A stretch of DNA of 64,000 bases from Acanthaster planci (taxonomy: Eukaryota > Echinodermata > Asteroidea > Valvatida > Acanthasteridae): NCBI RefSeq assembly GCF_001949145.1, contig NW_019091364.1:3803964-3867963 (forward strand), in the 5' to 3' direction. The notes beneath the pieces were generated by a model, which was not told the DNA's origin, ran no database searches, and saw only the letters and a program-made list of their open reading frames with translations. The translations under genes and the position numbers were made by a program. The first letter of the stretch is position 1. Every line of letters starts with the position of its first letter. Shown in pieces: positions 12,623 to 26,098 of this stretch.

Positions 12623-15600
12623 GTAAACACTCCTCCTTTTTTGCGTTGTATTATGTGTCTTCAGATTTCAATTTCCGGAAGATCGCCAAAAGATGAAAAC
12701 AACAAAGTAACAATCTTATGTACAAGCGGACATTCTTGTCTTTACGTGCATCATTTAAGTGGAAAGTCTGAATATTCAGTAAAGCCTTGTTTCTATATGA
12801 TTGTAACAAACACCGACGGCAAGCGAGACGCCAAGACGCATGCGACAGACACGGAAGAGATGCTGCGTGACGTCATTCCACCACCAAAATTAAAACAAAA
12901 TGGCGACCGAAACTCAAACAATTTTCACACAAAATGACACTTCGAGGTGGCAGTACCGCCTCTTGAAGCCAGAAAAATTACTGCAGTTTGATGTATTTTG
13001 TTAATTTGTTGATGGCTGGGGCTGCATATTAGTAACAAGGAGAAAAAAAAACAAAATGCGCGGCACTATAAGCGAGAGAGACGTCATTGTACGCTGCTGG
13101 TCATCCGCGAGCGTGCCTTCCCTTGCGACTGAACGCAGACAATCGGCAGAGGTGAACCTGATCCAACTTTCCCGACTGTCTGCGTGGATGTTTGCGTAAG
13201 TCACTATACAGTGTTTCCGTATCATCGCGTACCATCGGGCATTGATCGACGATGCTCTCTGCATATCTTTACGTTGATATGGAAACCAGGCTTAAATGAT
13301 TCTGTAAAACAAATTACACGGGTGCATTATGTGCACTCTAACTTCTGTGACAACCAAAAAAGAAAGAAAAAAAGAAAAAACGGTGGAAGATGGCACTTAG
13401 AGTCACACGGTCTTGAAAACTAATTTGTCAGCCGGGTAACGTGGTGCAATTGGTTAATTGTACTTTCAAGGTTGACACTTGCTTCGGCACCCGGCGATGT
13501 AGTCTTGACAGAAATGGAGAGAGCATAAGATACTCTACCGGAACCTTGTGATTTTGGGCGGATCGCGCCCGCTTTGCTTCTGTATAATGTCGTATGCCCT
13601 TTAGGGCCAGGATTTTGCGCCAACCGACAAAATCCCGGCATCACGTGCCATTCATAAGCGGCCTTGAGTCTAAAAGTGATTCACTTCTACCGTTTTGATG
13701 TTCTCTCGGTCTTAAATTGCGCTTTTATTTTGACAAGGTCTTTTCACTCGTTGGTGTGAAAGCTCTGTATAAAGAGCTCAGCTCCCACAAGTGCCATAGG
13801 CTTTTACCGTTGACTTCACGTCGTTGGCGTCTCTCCTCAAACTGACTTTTAACAAGAAATATAAATCTACTCATCAAAACTTTGAAAAAAAAAATCAAAA
13901 CAATATCGGGGCACATATTGTGAAAATAGATAGGAAAATCATCTTTGAATTGCTCCTAGTGATGAATTCCAAACACATTATTGAATTTTCGTACTGTGTT
14001 GACGCATAAGGTGGGTACCACGACGTCCGTGACATAAAAAATGGAAAACAAAACAAAACTAAACAAAACGCACACTTCCCACTTTCATGTTCTCTAATCT
14101 CTTGAGCAAGTGTAAGAGCCTTACAGAGCTGCAGGCATCGCTATTCATTTCTTGTATGACGCGGAGGCGCGTGTAGTTTGCTGCTGAGTCTCAAGTTTTC
14201 GTGTACCGGTAATTGAATGAATTTTAAGGATGACGTTTGTTCACGTATGGAACAAGTACGGGGGAGACTTGTAAGCAAGATTTGTTTTTCCATTTTATAC
14301 TCTGTGGTGTCCTGTAGTGCTATCGATATTTTTCTACTTCAGCACACTTAATTTTTTTTCTTTCCACACAAGTTAAGGAATATTTCAATATTAGACTACC
14401 GACCGTTGATAATGTATTTAACGTGGAACACGTAGTTATCTTCAAACGGGCATGAGAACCACGTTTGAGAGCAATTGCAATTCACGTGAGGTCCCCAAAC
14501 CTTGGTTTGTTTATCACATGAAAATTGAAAACAGCCCCATCCTAAAACAATAAAACTCGTGTGTTTCCTTTCCACAATCAGGAGTACCACGTACTTCCTT
14601 CTCCTCTTCAGGTGGACAAAAAGAAAAGAAAAGAAAAAACACCAAAAAAACAAACAAACAAAAAAACACTTGCTTCCCGGAAGCACGTTTCACCCGGTCA
14701 ACCATCTTAATATTCTTAAGCCCGAGACAAGTTTGGCAAAAGAAGTCGAAAGTGATCGTGCTCAGGCTGTCTCACCCCTTGGGTAACAGTGCGAAACCCA
14801 CTTTCACTGACCCGCAGCTGCCGAATGCGCCCCGTACCCTAAAGAGGAATCCACGCATGCTGTCGACACGGCGCGCGGTAAACAAGTCGAGCGGCCCGTC
14901 CATGGCAAATATTTGGGAACATTTGTGACGCAACTGGGGTAAAGAATTGCAAGTTGTTTTTTTTGGGGGGGGGGGAGGCTGGTCTAGTACGTGACCCTGC
15001 GTATGATTTAAAGCTGACAGCACTGTTGCAAACGACCTGTGTGAAATTTACGCATGGCAGCCGTTTCCTTTGACTTCAACGCTCAGGAGTTTGACGATTG
15101 ACAACTGATATGCGTAAATCATACCTACGTTTAACGATATGAGACACAGACCACCGACTCTACGATCGGGTAACACCACAAGCCTACCAACTACTTTACA
15201 AGAGCACAACTGTGTAGAAACCCAGTAAACCAAGATAACTTTACAAACGAGGCGTTAACATTTAGAATCAGAATGCAGTGGGCAAGTATAAGTCAACTCT
15301 TCGGAGCATAGGGAATAGGCAAATTGAGCAAACCTTGCGTATTTTGCACGGACCTTTTGAAAAACACGTCTCTTCTCTGCAATTAATGCTAAAAAAAAGC
15401 TCCGCAACACTTTAACAGCCCTCAGGCAATCAGTAACTCATTTTTTGGGAAGCATTGAGACGAACGGTGTTCGCCTCGGGACAGTGACGTTATTTCACCA
15501 TCCCTGATCGGCGATTGGGAGTTGGTCATCTCTAAAGTGGCTATGAGCAATGGCTTCCCGCGGGCGTTCCATCGATCCTGGAACTTGAGACCACGCTTTG

Positions 15601-17454
15601 AAACCGGCTATCAACACTATCGCTCTCCTCAGTACCGCTACTGACACGGTTGCTCGGTGCGCGAAATACGCAAAAGCAGCTTACATAACGCCATCGCTTG
15701 ATCGCTGCGGCCAAAGTACAACGCGCGAAGATCGACTACAATGACTAGACTAGAACTTGTGAAATTGCACGGAAGATGTGGGCGCCGGAATGGCTGTAAT
15801 AAGTTTATCTAAACTTACGTGACAATATTACATTTTATAATATATTATTATTATAATATTTTGTAATGGCCTACAGGTAAACAAACCTAGAAAGATCTCC
15901 ATCTAAAAAGCAAGAGTATTGAGTCTGATTAGACCGTCTAATTATCAAAATGACCGGGAATTTTCCAGATCTTCCCAAGCTGTACTTCCCCCTCTTTATG
16001 AGCAGCACGTGGGCAATGCTGTCCGGTAACTCACAAGAAAAACATGGACGATGGAACCAAACATGTTTCCAAACGCCAAGACGACCAAGACAATCCCGGT
16101 ACTCGAACTGAGGCTCAGTGAGATATCCACAAGCATGGGGTGGGGGTGGAGTCAAGAGTCATTCTTCAAATGAAACAGCTTGATCGATCAATGAAAAGGG
16201 CCACCAGCTACAAGCCCACTATTTCCCACGACGTCGGGCGTGTGATACGTCTGGGCTGATTGCAGACAGATGCTCGGCAATGGGTTCGAATCCCAGCCGA
16301 ACGCCTTCATATGCTCTTTGCAGCTCTGTGGCAATATCCAATTCCTATGATTAAATTAATCATGTCCTGCCTATCGGTTTTGTCCACCCCCGTGACTGTG
16401 TTAATGGCTTCCCCGTCTTCCCAAGCGTTCACTGGTCACAGACCCCGTCCACACACACCGTGTCACCACACACCTCCGTGAACGAGCCAAACGTTGTCGC
16501 AAACCTCTCTCGCCTTCCCAAATGGTGGTTGATCGATTAAAGCGTGGGTAGAACAGAATGCTGAGATGTGCATAGAATTACAAAAGTACAGCAATTAGCG
16601 AGCGCTGATTTGGTAACTGGCTTTGCACAATCGACTCAATTTTGACGTGGGAGATGTCATAAGGAATACCCAACGGACCAGCGCTGGCCATGCTATGGGG
16701 GATTTCTGTTTTTAATGGATGAGTGACAGAGAGGCGCTAGGTAACAAACACACCCACAATACCTCTGACTACGGGCAAACTGCAAATTATGTTCACTCTC
16801 ACTAAGTGCAACTGTCTGGATTGTAAACCGCTAACTGCATGTTGGCCACTGATCAGTGGAGGTGGGCAACTTGAGGCAGTCCTCTGAACATCACATCTTA
16901 TAAACGAAATCTTCCTTTACAGCACAGCATAAACTTGACTTTGATGCCCGACACCCAAAAAACCCAAAAACTGAAGCAGAATAATCTGTTTTGGACGCAG
17001 TGGGACATAGACTTCCAGTGATTCAATCAACTAACAGATGAACCAAACTAGAGCAAAGAAACAATGAACGATTAACATCTAAGCACTTCTGAATCAAAGT
17101 GGGGTTAACTTCTTGGATTATTCTTGTTATTATTATTATTGAAAAGCAGCCACAGCGACGACAGCAATATCATTATCCAAATACAGCTAATTTGCCTTAT
17201 TTTACCGGTATATACATCTCATGGTTGTTACAATCATTGCGCAACATACCCGCTCTAGTTTTTGAAAGCACCCATCTTCCAAACACCATTTATTTACTGG
17301 GCGACTGGTTTCTACCTTGGACCAGCTCGTAATATGTACCGAAAGCATACTTAACGACATTAATTGGTGCCCCTCTAATCCACTCCTTTGTACAGCACAC
17401 GTGTAATTTCATTTCACTGCATGGACTCACTCGTTCTCTCTTTCCTCCCAACAG
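12623..17454 (+). other. Intron of bursicon beta
   Basis: 4832-bp GT-AG intron. It contains a degenerate tRNA-like segment near 13431-13495 whose ends (GCCGGGT / ACCCGGC) pair perfectly but which lacks a B-box, an AT palindrome near 15834-15862, and the B-box fragment at 16233. No exon of another gene is recognised. Confidence 0.7.
16233..16292 (+). repeat. tRNA-like fragment with perfect B-box
   Basis: GGTTCGAATCC (16273-16283) sits in a short T arm and is followed by a sequence partly pairing with GTCGGGC 40 bases upstream. The A-box is poor and the whole is too short for a tRNA. Probably a degenerate SINE head. Confidence 0.35.
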
Positions 17455-17607
17455 AATTGCACTTGCTGCCGAGAAGAAAGGTTGGTACCCCAGGAGATGA
17501 TATTGACCGACTGCTACGATGTGTCTGGGAACGCTCTCATGGGCCGAAGTTATCCGGTGCACATTCCGGAGCCAGACTCCTGCGGCTGCAAAAAATGCAC
17601 ACTTTAA
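17455..17607 (+). CDS. Bursicon beta, coding exon 2 (C-terminal half of knot)
   Basis: Second and last coding exon, residues 92-141, ending at TAA (17605-17607). The acceptor is a strong pyrimidine tract ending CCCAACAG, and phase 0 fits exon 1 exactly. It begins NCTCCRE, equivalent to CYCCRE of arthropod pburs, continues with a TDCYD block (109-113) equivalent to THCYD, and ends with CGCKKC (134-139), equivalent to CKCFKC. Cysteines 93, 95, 96, 111, 134, 136 and 139, added to the four in exon 1, give the 11 of the bursicon family, including the extra cysteine of the CxCC motif used in subunit pairing. Residues 92-94 (NCT) form a potential N-glycosylation sequon whose middle residue is a knot cysteine. 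The 4.8 kb intron lies immediately before the CxCC motif. This frame has no ATG of its own near the start, so it is only meaningful as a spliced exon. Confidence 0.88.
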   Translation, partial: NCTCCREERLVPQEMILTDCYDVSGNALMGRSYPVHIPEPDSCGCKKCTL

Positions 17608-20442
17608 CGCCGTATACGTTAATGCAGGAGAAACTCGCTACAGAAAATGACCACGATCTGCTCATTTATGAGAAAAATCAGTTTTTTTCTTAGTTTCAGG
17701 CACTGTGATAAAATGTATGCAGAGTTAGGTAGCTAATCTGTCAGCTACCAGTCGACTTTTTCCCCGCGGTAAAATTTGGTTTTCAACTCAATGTTTATAC
17801 AGGCTTACATCAAAACACAAGTTGACTGAGGCATATTTGGACTAAATTTGCCAGAGTGCAAAAAGGGAGATCTTGTTTAGCATCACCAAGTGGCACAATA
17901 TAAAAAACCCTCTTACTTGAAAGCTGAAATTGATTGCAGGGTAAAAGATATGCATTTTGTCACAGCCAGTTGTGTTTGGAAAAGGAAAACAGAGATGAAT
18001 GAAAATAAAAAAATAACAAAATTATACAGAATGTAAACACATTTGACGTCTAAAGCACAGGAATTGATGTTGCTGGATGGAAAAAAGTTATCACCTTTGA
18101 AGGAGAGAGGGTGCATCCATTTCACACCGAAACGAATTTCGAACATTACGAAACTGGGCGAGGGATAAGCAGATTGTATGAATAGTCTTTCGGGCGAAAA
18201 CGGGCCAATGTACCTCGAATGAAGGAACGTAGTTATACCGCAAAATGTATATCACCGAACTGGTACAGATTAGCCTCTGAATGTCTATCGTCTTTCCTGT
18301 AATATTTTTCTAACCCTACCGTTATTTATAGCTTATTTATTGTTTATGAGAAAGGTAGACGTAAAGAAACTGTAGCGTAGCGTACATATTTAACTGGTAT
18401 TTAAGTGTATTAAAATTACATATTCAGTTTATCGAATCGTGTTGATAAACTTGGGACTTGGGAATAAAAGCAGCTTGAAAAGATGAGAGAGAGAGACAGA
18501 GGGTAAAGAGAGAATAGATTAGGAGTGGACAACCTCTGTATTGCAAATGTAACCTGTTTGCCACGTTGGGTTGGGGTGTTCCTGGATACGCGCCACTGAA
18601 CTGTAACAATAGGTGACCAACATCTATGACAATATGGATGTACAGTTGGCTGTAAGGGACATATTTTTGACATGACATATTGGACATTTTTTGACATTTT
18701 GGACATGTTTAGAAACAAATTGAAGCAATACGATTTCAAAACAGCCCGTCTGAGTTTGGGAGTCTGAAAAAGATTGTCTACAAATTTCATGATACATTTC
18801 CAAAGAGTGACAAGAGAAGTGAAATTCCAAACTTAACATTTTGCACGATGTGATTTCTGAGAGAAGTGGGCAATTTGAAATATTTCCATCCCTGGTCAAG
18901 TGTGATCCGACACCCATCAGTCAACTTTTGCCCGGAACCCGGGATTCCTTTTGAGGGTAGGTTAACCGGCAAATACGGCTAGTAGTGGCTAACCGATACT
19001 GATTAAACTTGGGTGTCAGAGTGAGTGTCGTAGCGTTGAAAGAAGGCATGGAAGAAACTGCGAACCAGGAACATTTTGGTTGAGTGGACACACGAGGTGG
19101 AGGAAGGCGAACGGTCCAAACGGTGACAAGGGCGAAAACAAGGAAGAGTGTAAAGGTTTATTAGAGAAATGACAGAGGGGTGAAGTGCAGACAATAAGCA
19201 AGAGTGTAAGAGGACATGGAAACGATTAAAGAAATGGGACAGCGGATTTCTGAGAGAGATGAGAAAAGGGAAAAGAGAAAGGCGCATGGTGGTGTTGATG
19301 TGAAGAGGGAGGCAGAGAAGTAGAAATAGGGAGAACGTACACAATGCATTTACCTAAACATTCGTGTAGTTTTAACCTCGTACAATTCAGATTCATATTT
19401 TGCATTTACATTTTTGGCCGACGAGACGGTAAATAGTCACTTCCTTTTATTATTAAAAAATCCATATTTTTATGTCATAATTCATGCCACTTGACTGATA
19501 TAGAAACGAAAGAGTGACCGTAGTTAGTTATGGAAGGATGGAACTTTTAGCAACCATGTGGTAAGAGTAAAAGCTCTAAATTAAATGGAAAATGTAAATT
19601 TCTTCAGAGTAACAAATAAAGCCTCCAGTAGGTGCACAGAACAATGTCAAATGACACCTACACAATCACAGCGAGTTTGCTACACTTGTTTTTAGTGGTG
19701 GTTTCTGGGGTATAGTTCGCTTTTCCCCCGTGTCTTTCAGAACTCACAACTCAAAAGAGACTTAATTCTCACGACTAAACATTTAAGCAACTGGCATGGA
19801 AGATTATTATCTAAGCCAGTCTATGTATAGCCTACGATGTCACAACCGTGAAGCCCAGGACTTTAACAACTCACGCGATTGCATTCTGCGTGGCTTCTTC
19901 AGTCGAAAGTCATTACAGGTAGTCAACCCTCATATACCAAACAGTTGATTCTCAGAACCCCCCCCCCCTTTCAAAGGCGATCAAACGGAACTGTATTCCA
20001 CAAAAATTGAGATTAAACTAAATTCTACAATGTACCCAAGGACGCACGATGTGTAAGCAAAAAGCAAACAAGAAGAAATATTTTTACATATTTGTTTTTA
20101 ATTTCTGAACTGATTTCATCCAATTATGCGAAGTATGCCACAGTCTGCTTGTGGCTACATAACATCACAGAACGGCGGAGTAACACTTCAAAAGCCCCGG
20201 ATGCGAACGTTCCCCTTTTCAGAAAGAAGGGAAAGGTAAAACAAGGAAGTAATGTTTAGTAACACTCAAGAGGATACAGGTTGTCACGTTTCGGTTATGA
20301 ATTTCGAAAATATGGACTCAAATTTTGGAAGCCTTTCCAAAAAATCTCTTATATATAACAGGTTTGCCCTTACCCAACGTATATTAATAAGCACTGTATG
20401 CTCAGCGCTTGTCCGAGAGCTTGCGAAAAAACCTCACAAGCT
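17608..20442. other. Downstream of bursicon beta, no gene recognised
   Basis: 3' UTR and intergenic DNA. No canonical poly(A) signal was identified close to the stop. Low-complexity purine stretches (18480-18510, 19020-19330) create overlapping open frames on the minus strand that are not credible genes. Confidence 0.5.
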
Positions 20443-20515
20443 TACTCGGGTGGGACTCGAACCCACGATCTCCTGCTTACTAGTGCAGATGTCTTAACCA
20501 CTCGACCACCGAGCT
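20443..20515 (-). repeat. tRNA-Thr-like head of a SINE
   Basis: On the minus strand a tRNA-like fold with A-box TGGTCGAGTGG (20498-20508) and B-box GGTTCGAGTCC (20453-20463), a D stem GTC/GAC, a T stem GTGGG/CCCAC, and an anticodon region CTAGTAAGCAGGAGATC resembling tRNA-Thr(AGT). It has one extra base in the anticodon loop and mismatches in the acceptor stem, so it is not expected to work as a tRNA. Unrelated sequence continues on both sides up to the gap at 20593, as in a SINE body. Confidence 0.6.
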
Positions 20516-20592
20516 TGCTGGGGTCGGCTGGCCGGTCCGAGTCAAATGAAGCAGCGAGTACCGCGAACTATTTTCAAGATGTATTTTTATAC

Positions 20593-20686
20593 NNNNNNNN
20601 NNNNNNNNNNNNNNNNNNNNNNNNNNNNNNNNNNNNNNNNNNNNNNNNNNNNNNNNNNNNNNNNNNNNNNNNNNNNNNNNNNNNNN
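20593..20686. other. Assembly gap (94 N)
   Basis: Unsequenced run next to a SINE-like copy; the assembly probably broke at repeats. Confidence 0.99.
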
Positions 20687-20770
20687 TTGAAAAAAAATCT
20701 CTTATTAACACAAAATAACAGTTAGGACTTCACACAATTACCTCATATTCGGCAGAAGTCTAACACGGCA

Positions 20771-20952
20771 CACTGTTAAAAAAATGGTCAAACAGTGTTG
20801 GGCATTTGTTATTTGCCCAACCTTGGTTAAAGCTACCACATTGTTGGTCAATTTCCATCACTGGGAAAAATTTCCCCAAGTTTGGGAAGTTGATATTTAC
20901 ACCAGCATTGGGCAAAACATCAACCCCAAAGTTGACCAATCTTTTTACAGTA
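20771..20952. mobile_element. MITE with CACTGTTAAAAA-type ends
   Basis: About 182 bp with ends ACTGTTAAAAAAATGGTCAA (left) and, inward from the right, ACTGTAAAAAGATTGGTCAA, about 17 of 20 identical. Words related to TTGGGCAA / TTGCCCAA recur within both arms. The ends resemble those of the element at 25.7 kb. No coding capacity. Confidence 0.65.
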
Positions 20953-23900
20953 AATTTAAATAGCAATTTGGTCTTTAAACACCCTATACTACTTCTTGTA
21001 ATCGAGAAAGTATCAATACCCATATCAGCGCTCAAACAAGTTTTCATATGCCATTTCATGCCTGAGTTATTTGTTACTTCTGCATTTGTGTAAAAAATAG
21101 AGACTTCCGTGTCTTTTACATCAAGATGCCAATGCCGCTTGCAAAAGAAATCGCTCTGGCTGGAATTCTGTTTTTCATTTTTAAACAGTTCTCATTTGAC
21201 AGGTTATCGGCAGTTTGTCAAACAATTGAAATTCACAGCTGTCTGGAAATGAAAGTTACTTCAGATTTAATTCGACAAGATAAGTTGGCAATTGACGGTA
21301 AACATGAATGCATCATTCATCATCGAGGCTGAGCCGTTAAAATTATTGTAAAATGAACCTGCTGTCGCACAAGGATTTGCGGTATTTTCAAATCGAATTA
21401 AAATGTGAAAAGAATACTGTTTGGAGAAAAACGATTGCTTGACAAAATTTTCGTTGACTTCTTCAATTGCAGAGGCCTGCAGGAAAAAAAACCGGCGAGG
21501 CACACGCGCTCATCAAAGCGGCCTCCTGTAAATATTTTCCTGCTTGATCCGGGAAAACTTTCGGTCAGTTTTCATTGATCGGCGCGCCGATTGCCGAGAC
21601 CAGCAGTTCTGCAGCTGCCTATCACAATTGAGTTACACGGCCTGGTGCAGCCGCGATGGCCGTACCATCAAAGTGCATGCCTAGCTAGTTGCACAGTTAC
21701 TTCCCTTGCGAAGGAATCACTGTTGTTACAGGTGCGCAAACGGTGTGAGAGCCGGGTTAGGGGGGAGAGAGAAAATGTGACCGAGAAGTCAGTGAACAGA
21801 GCAACATTCGAAAGTAACCCCGAAAACATGCTCATCCTCAAGCACGTTGCACATGCAAAAGTTCTACTAAACAAAGCCAAGTCCAAGAATGACTACCTGT
21901 TTCAACAGAAAGCTAAGGATATAGGCCTACAGCTAGCCTAAAACTTAAGAATTGGTTCCCCTCAAGGAATACTTCCAATCAAGATATATCAATTTGAACT
22001 TCATTGCATCGGATCGGATCAAGCAGACTAAATTAAAATTGGAAATTTCTCCCCCGTGAACATAGTCTTTTGAAACCCTAGCTGAAGAAATAATTTCTAA
22101 ATCTAGCACCACCAAAAAGATGACCGCCATTTGATGGAGACATTTTGCCCCTGGATAAGCACACACAAAAATATCCACTTGTGAACTATCTCATTCAAAC
22201 AACGGTACTCAAGCAGAGACAGTAATTAAACGTCAACAGACAAGTGGGAGCGAGGAGGCCCAGGCTGGGCTACCGTTTATTCACCTGCCGCTGGGCTGAT
22301 CAAGCTGGAATCTGACAAACAGACAAGGAACTTCGTTGATCCTGATTAAATTTTTAAAAAAAAGTCAGTCTCTTGCCCTCTCTGTTTTCATTGTATTGAA
22401 TAAGCCTACGAATACGAATGCCAAAATAAAATATGAACGGCATGTAGTCCTATGAATGTTTTGTGATGCATTTATTTCCAGAATGATGTAAATAATTTTC
22501 AAGAGGTACCAGATTTACCTGAAGCAATTCGACATTACTGAGAACTCATTAAATACGAAATAATTACAAACGTTTAATTAGCCTATAGACAAGACGAGTA
22601 GGTATTTCGAATTCCTCTAGTGTCATTGTAACCAATCCCTCCCCAGCTAGCCTAAATTGTATTCATAGAGTCTGTCAGTGCCGTGGACATAAAATCGCAT
22701 TCAATAATGTTTGCCAAAAACCGCTGGCAGGTATTGGTCACTTGACCGTGACTTCTATTGGAAAATCGCTCTACTTTACACATGCATGTGACTCAAAGAA
22801 AGGAGTCTTGCTTGAAAATAACATTACACAGTGTAAAGCACAGGGAAACATTTGAAATGAAGCTCATGCAGAACACTGTATTGTAGTTGCGCGTGGACAG
22901 GGTATACACCGGCTATGTAACATGTCAAGCATTATTAAAGGTGGAGATTAAAGATCCACCGAGATTGAGCTTTTTGTGAGCGGAATGCCATTGAATCGTG
23001 CGATTTTGTCATTTTCACTACGGTTGGGCAGTTTATGACATTACTTTCTGGAATACGAGCTTGTTCAAGTGAGAGAGAAAAAAATCCCAGACCTGCCCCA
23101 GTGTAACAAAGACGCATGTTTTGTGTACAGTGAGTTTTGTTTCTACATATGACAACGGACAGACTAGATATGTCATGCATGCTAAAACTTCCATTTTCTC
23201 AACTTGAGTTGTAATATGCAGCTCTAAGTGACCCCAAGTTTAGACAAAAACTATTCAAAAACAAGGGCAATTTGTGAACTAATTGAGGAATATTAGAAAT
23301 ATGGATTTCACAGCGTCTTGCTTGTCTTTGAACATGCATTTGGTGATGTCAGTTAAAGAACTTCACGCGTATGCGCGGGAAACATGTTGCTGGGAAGGGC
23401 TGATGGCTTTGAACTGTGATTGGCTACATTGTGCACGATCTGTGACAGCAAGGTTATCACTTCCTGTTAGCGAAAACATAAATTTTCGGTTCGGCAATTC
23501 TTCGGCACGGGCAGTGTCGGCTATATGATAAAAACACGCCCTTGGTACAACCACAGAGGGGTAATTGGTCTTCTCACTAGGTATCAGTAATCATGTGTAG
23601 TTTGGCGATATATTTCAAATCATGGGTTATCTTGATCAATTTTGGATGAACGAATAAAGTGCAGTGAGAATATTTTCGGCAATGAGGAAGAAAATAAAAA
23701 TATATCAAATTGATAAAGGTCAGTTGTGTAACACATTGAGCGAGCTCGCGCGCCTGGCGGAAATTTACCCACAATGCTCTGCGCGTCGTTAACTTTGACC
23801 CCCTATGACGCACTATTTCCTTCACTAAAATCTGTACAAGGCCATCAGAGGCGACGAACGAATTTCACCGCATCCCGTACTTGAAGTATGCGCAAAAAAG

Positions 23901-25694
23901 GTATTTTTACAGGGTATTCAAGGAAAGCTGCGATCAGCTTGTTAAGTTGTGTATCCTGTGCTTCGAAAGAGGCATTTATATTAGCCCTATGGGAACTATC
24001 ATTGCATTGAAACCCCATCGCAAATATGTTTATTAAACACTTTGTTAAGAAACTTGTATTTGGAAATGGAGAGCTGGGAAGGGCTTACGTGATCGACTCC
24101 ACGCCTCAAAGGCTTGAGTACCAATTGTTGATACCAAATTATCAACAAACACAATTTAAGCACGGGAGTTGGGGGAGATTTTTAACGAGCATGAAACACG
24201 GTTAAGTGTGTAGCGTGGCAAAGTCTAACTGTACTTTCTTTGGGAGGCAGTGGGGTCTCTTCTTTGGCTCGAGCGATTTTTGAAATGTGGTATTATCAAA
24301 CTGCTGGATATCAATCACGAAGTAAAATGCATTGCATTTCTGGTGTCACAAACCCAGTTACATTGCACTCTCTCTCAAAATAGGCTAGAAAAGTATTGTG
24401 TTAATAACAGATAAATGAGGATATCCGTAATTTCCCAATCAGTTTCTCACTTCACACGAAGAAGTTTGTGACCAGTACATGGCTGCAAAAACTGGAATAT
24501 TTGATGGTGCAGCCGACGTATGTACACGCTACCTGATATGTTTTCGAATAACACATCTGGAAGTTTCCTTTCCCTGTTTTACGCCGGAATATCGACAATT
24601 TTCGCCTCATCTGTTTCAAAATATACCAGCAGGATGGATCGCTTCCCGCCTCGGACGCCGTCTTTGCCGCGCGTATCGTATTGTGCACGCAAGCCACCTG
24701 GTTTTTGCGCTGCAGGGCGTAAATTCAATCCCATCCCAGTGGCGTGTAAGCAGGGACAGGTTATTACCTTTATGTTTGACAATTCCGACGAGGTTTTTTT
24801 CTCCTCCGATGGATTCAGTGCTGTCGCATTCTCATATACGTGGGCGTTTTACGGCACATTGGGTTTTTGTAATGTGCCCCTCTGCGGACCCCGCCCACAG
24901 GTCCAATAGCGGGGCGAAATAGCGAGCTAGAGGAGCGTGGTGGTGCTGAGCATGACATCAAAAAGGGACTTTTTATGGGAACTGAGCTTAATTAGCAACT
25001 CCTTCCAAGCTGGCTTTCGTGAACAAGGGTGCCAAAGGTGCACTAAGCCTAAAAACAAATATACCTTATTTCATTTATTCCCCAGACCCGACAAAACTGT
25101 CTAATCGGTGTGTACAGACCTGTCATACCATAGAGCAATAGTGCGGACCTCTGCACAAAAGAAGTCCACATAATGCAGGGTACGATGGCGTTGTGTGGAC
25201 TTGCACACGTCCACACAATTTTTCCCCCTCTGAAAAACAATTTCAGAGGCATTTTGGTGTCAAGGTTATCAGTGGTAAAATGAACAGGAACATCATCATC
25301 ATCAAAAATCAAAAATCTCGAAGGAGTTATTCTAGTTGGAGAAAAAGGAGCATTTACCTTAACCACAGGAGAAAAAAAGGAATGACCACACTTCGAATAT
25401 AAAACAAGTGTGATTATCCGGATGTTTTCTCAATCCCATTTTGCCGATGTGAGCTTGATTGGAAAATAATAACAGCTAGAACAGCCAATAAACTCGAGAC
25501 AAGATCGTCCACGTACTCAACCTTTCCACGGTGAAGGCTTAAATAGAAATCACAGATTAGCTTAATCCGGAAATCAGAATTAAAAGCCATTTATTCGTTG
25601 GCACTACGAAGGCGGGGAATAACGCGGGCGTTAAGACCTACAGACGTCCTATAAAAAACATCTGGACTCGCAATACCCTTAATTAGAACACATA
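20953..25694. other. Intergenic DNA, no gene recognised
   Basis: Nothing supported. A perfect 9-bp hairpin (TTGTTGATA / TATCAACAA) lies at 24125-24148. Open frames around 24479-24922 overlap on both strands and resemble nothing known. Confidence 0.5.
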
Positions 25695-25932
25695 CACTGC
25701 AAAAACTGTGGTGCTGAAATCATACTTTTTTTGTTATCAGATGACCACACCATAGGGGTGTTACTTTAACACCGCTGGTGTTACTTTCCTCTCCTATGAG
25801 TGCTACAATGCACTGGAGGGTGTCAAAAGTAACACCAAATATAACCAAAATTGTTAACACCGGTCAAAAATGTTGGCGTAGTCCTCTGATAACACCAGCG
25901 GTGTTAAATTTAACACCCCAGTTTTGGAAGTG
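25695..25932. mobile_element. MITE with CACTGCAAAAAC-type ends and GGTGTTA inner repeats
   Basis: 238-bp element. The left end CACTGCAAAAACTGTGGTG pairs imperfectly with the right end read inward (CACTTCCAAAACTGGGGTG). Inside, arms of about 28 bp at 25757-25784 and 25890-25917 are near-perfect inverted copies, each itself made of GGTGTTA / TAACACC words. Further TAACACC words lie in the centre. No target duplication is clear. Confidence 0.7.
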
Positions 25933-26098
25933 CAGGTCACCGAAGCCACTGGCGACTATTTTCCAACGCCAAGTACAAGGTTATTCCAATGCAATAGCAA
26001 TGCATGCATATGGCAATAGCAGCTACAATGGGACTCGAGCAAACGATGATCGTTGTATTCGGCACAGTAAGATGGCTGCCGGTGGTTTCCGTTGATAA

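Noticed and set aside
12623-12937. Open frame continuing past the bursicon beta exon to give a 215-residue protein
   Set aside because: It runs through a consensus donor into sequence without knot cysteines; the matching second half of the knot is found in the exon at 17455 in the right phase.
13431-13495. tRNA-like segment with perfectly pairing 7-bp ends
   Set aside because: It lacks a B-box and a credible anticodon arm and is only 65 bases long; treated as a possible SINE remnant and not annotated as a tRNA.
20398-20718. 106-codon frame across the first gap
   Set aside because: It is made of SINE sequence plus N.
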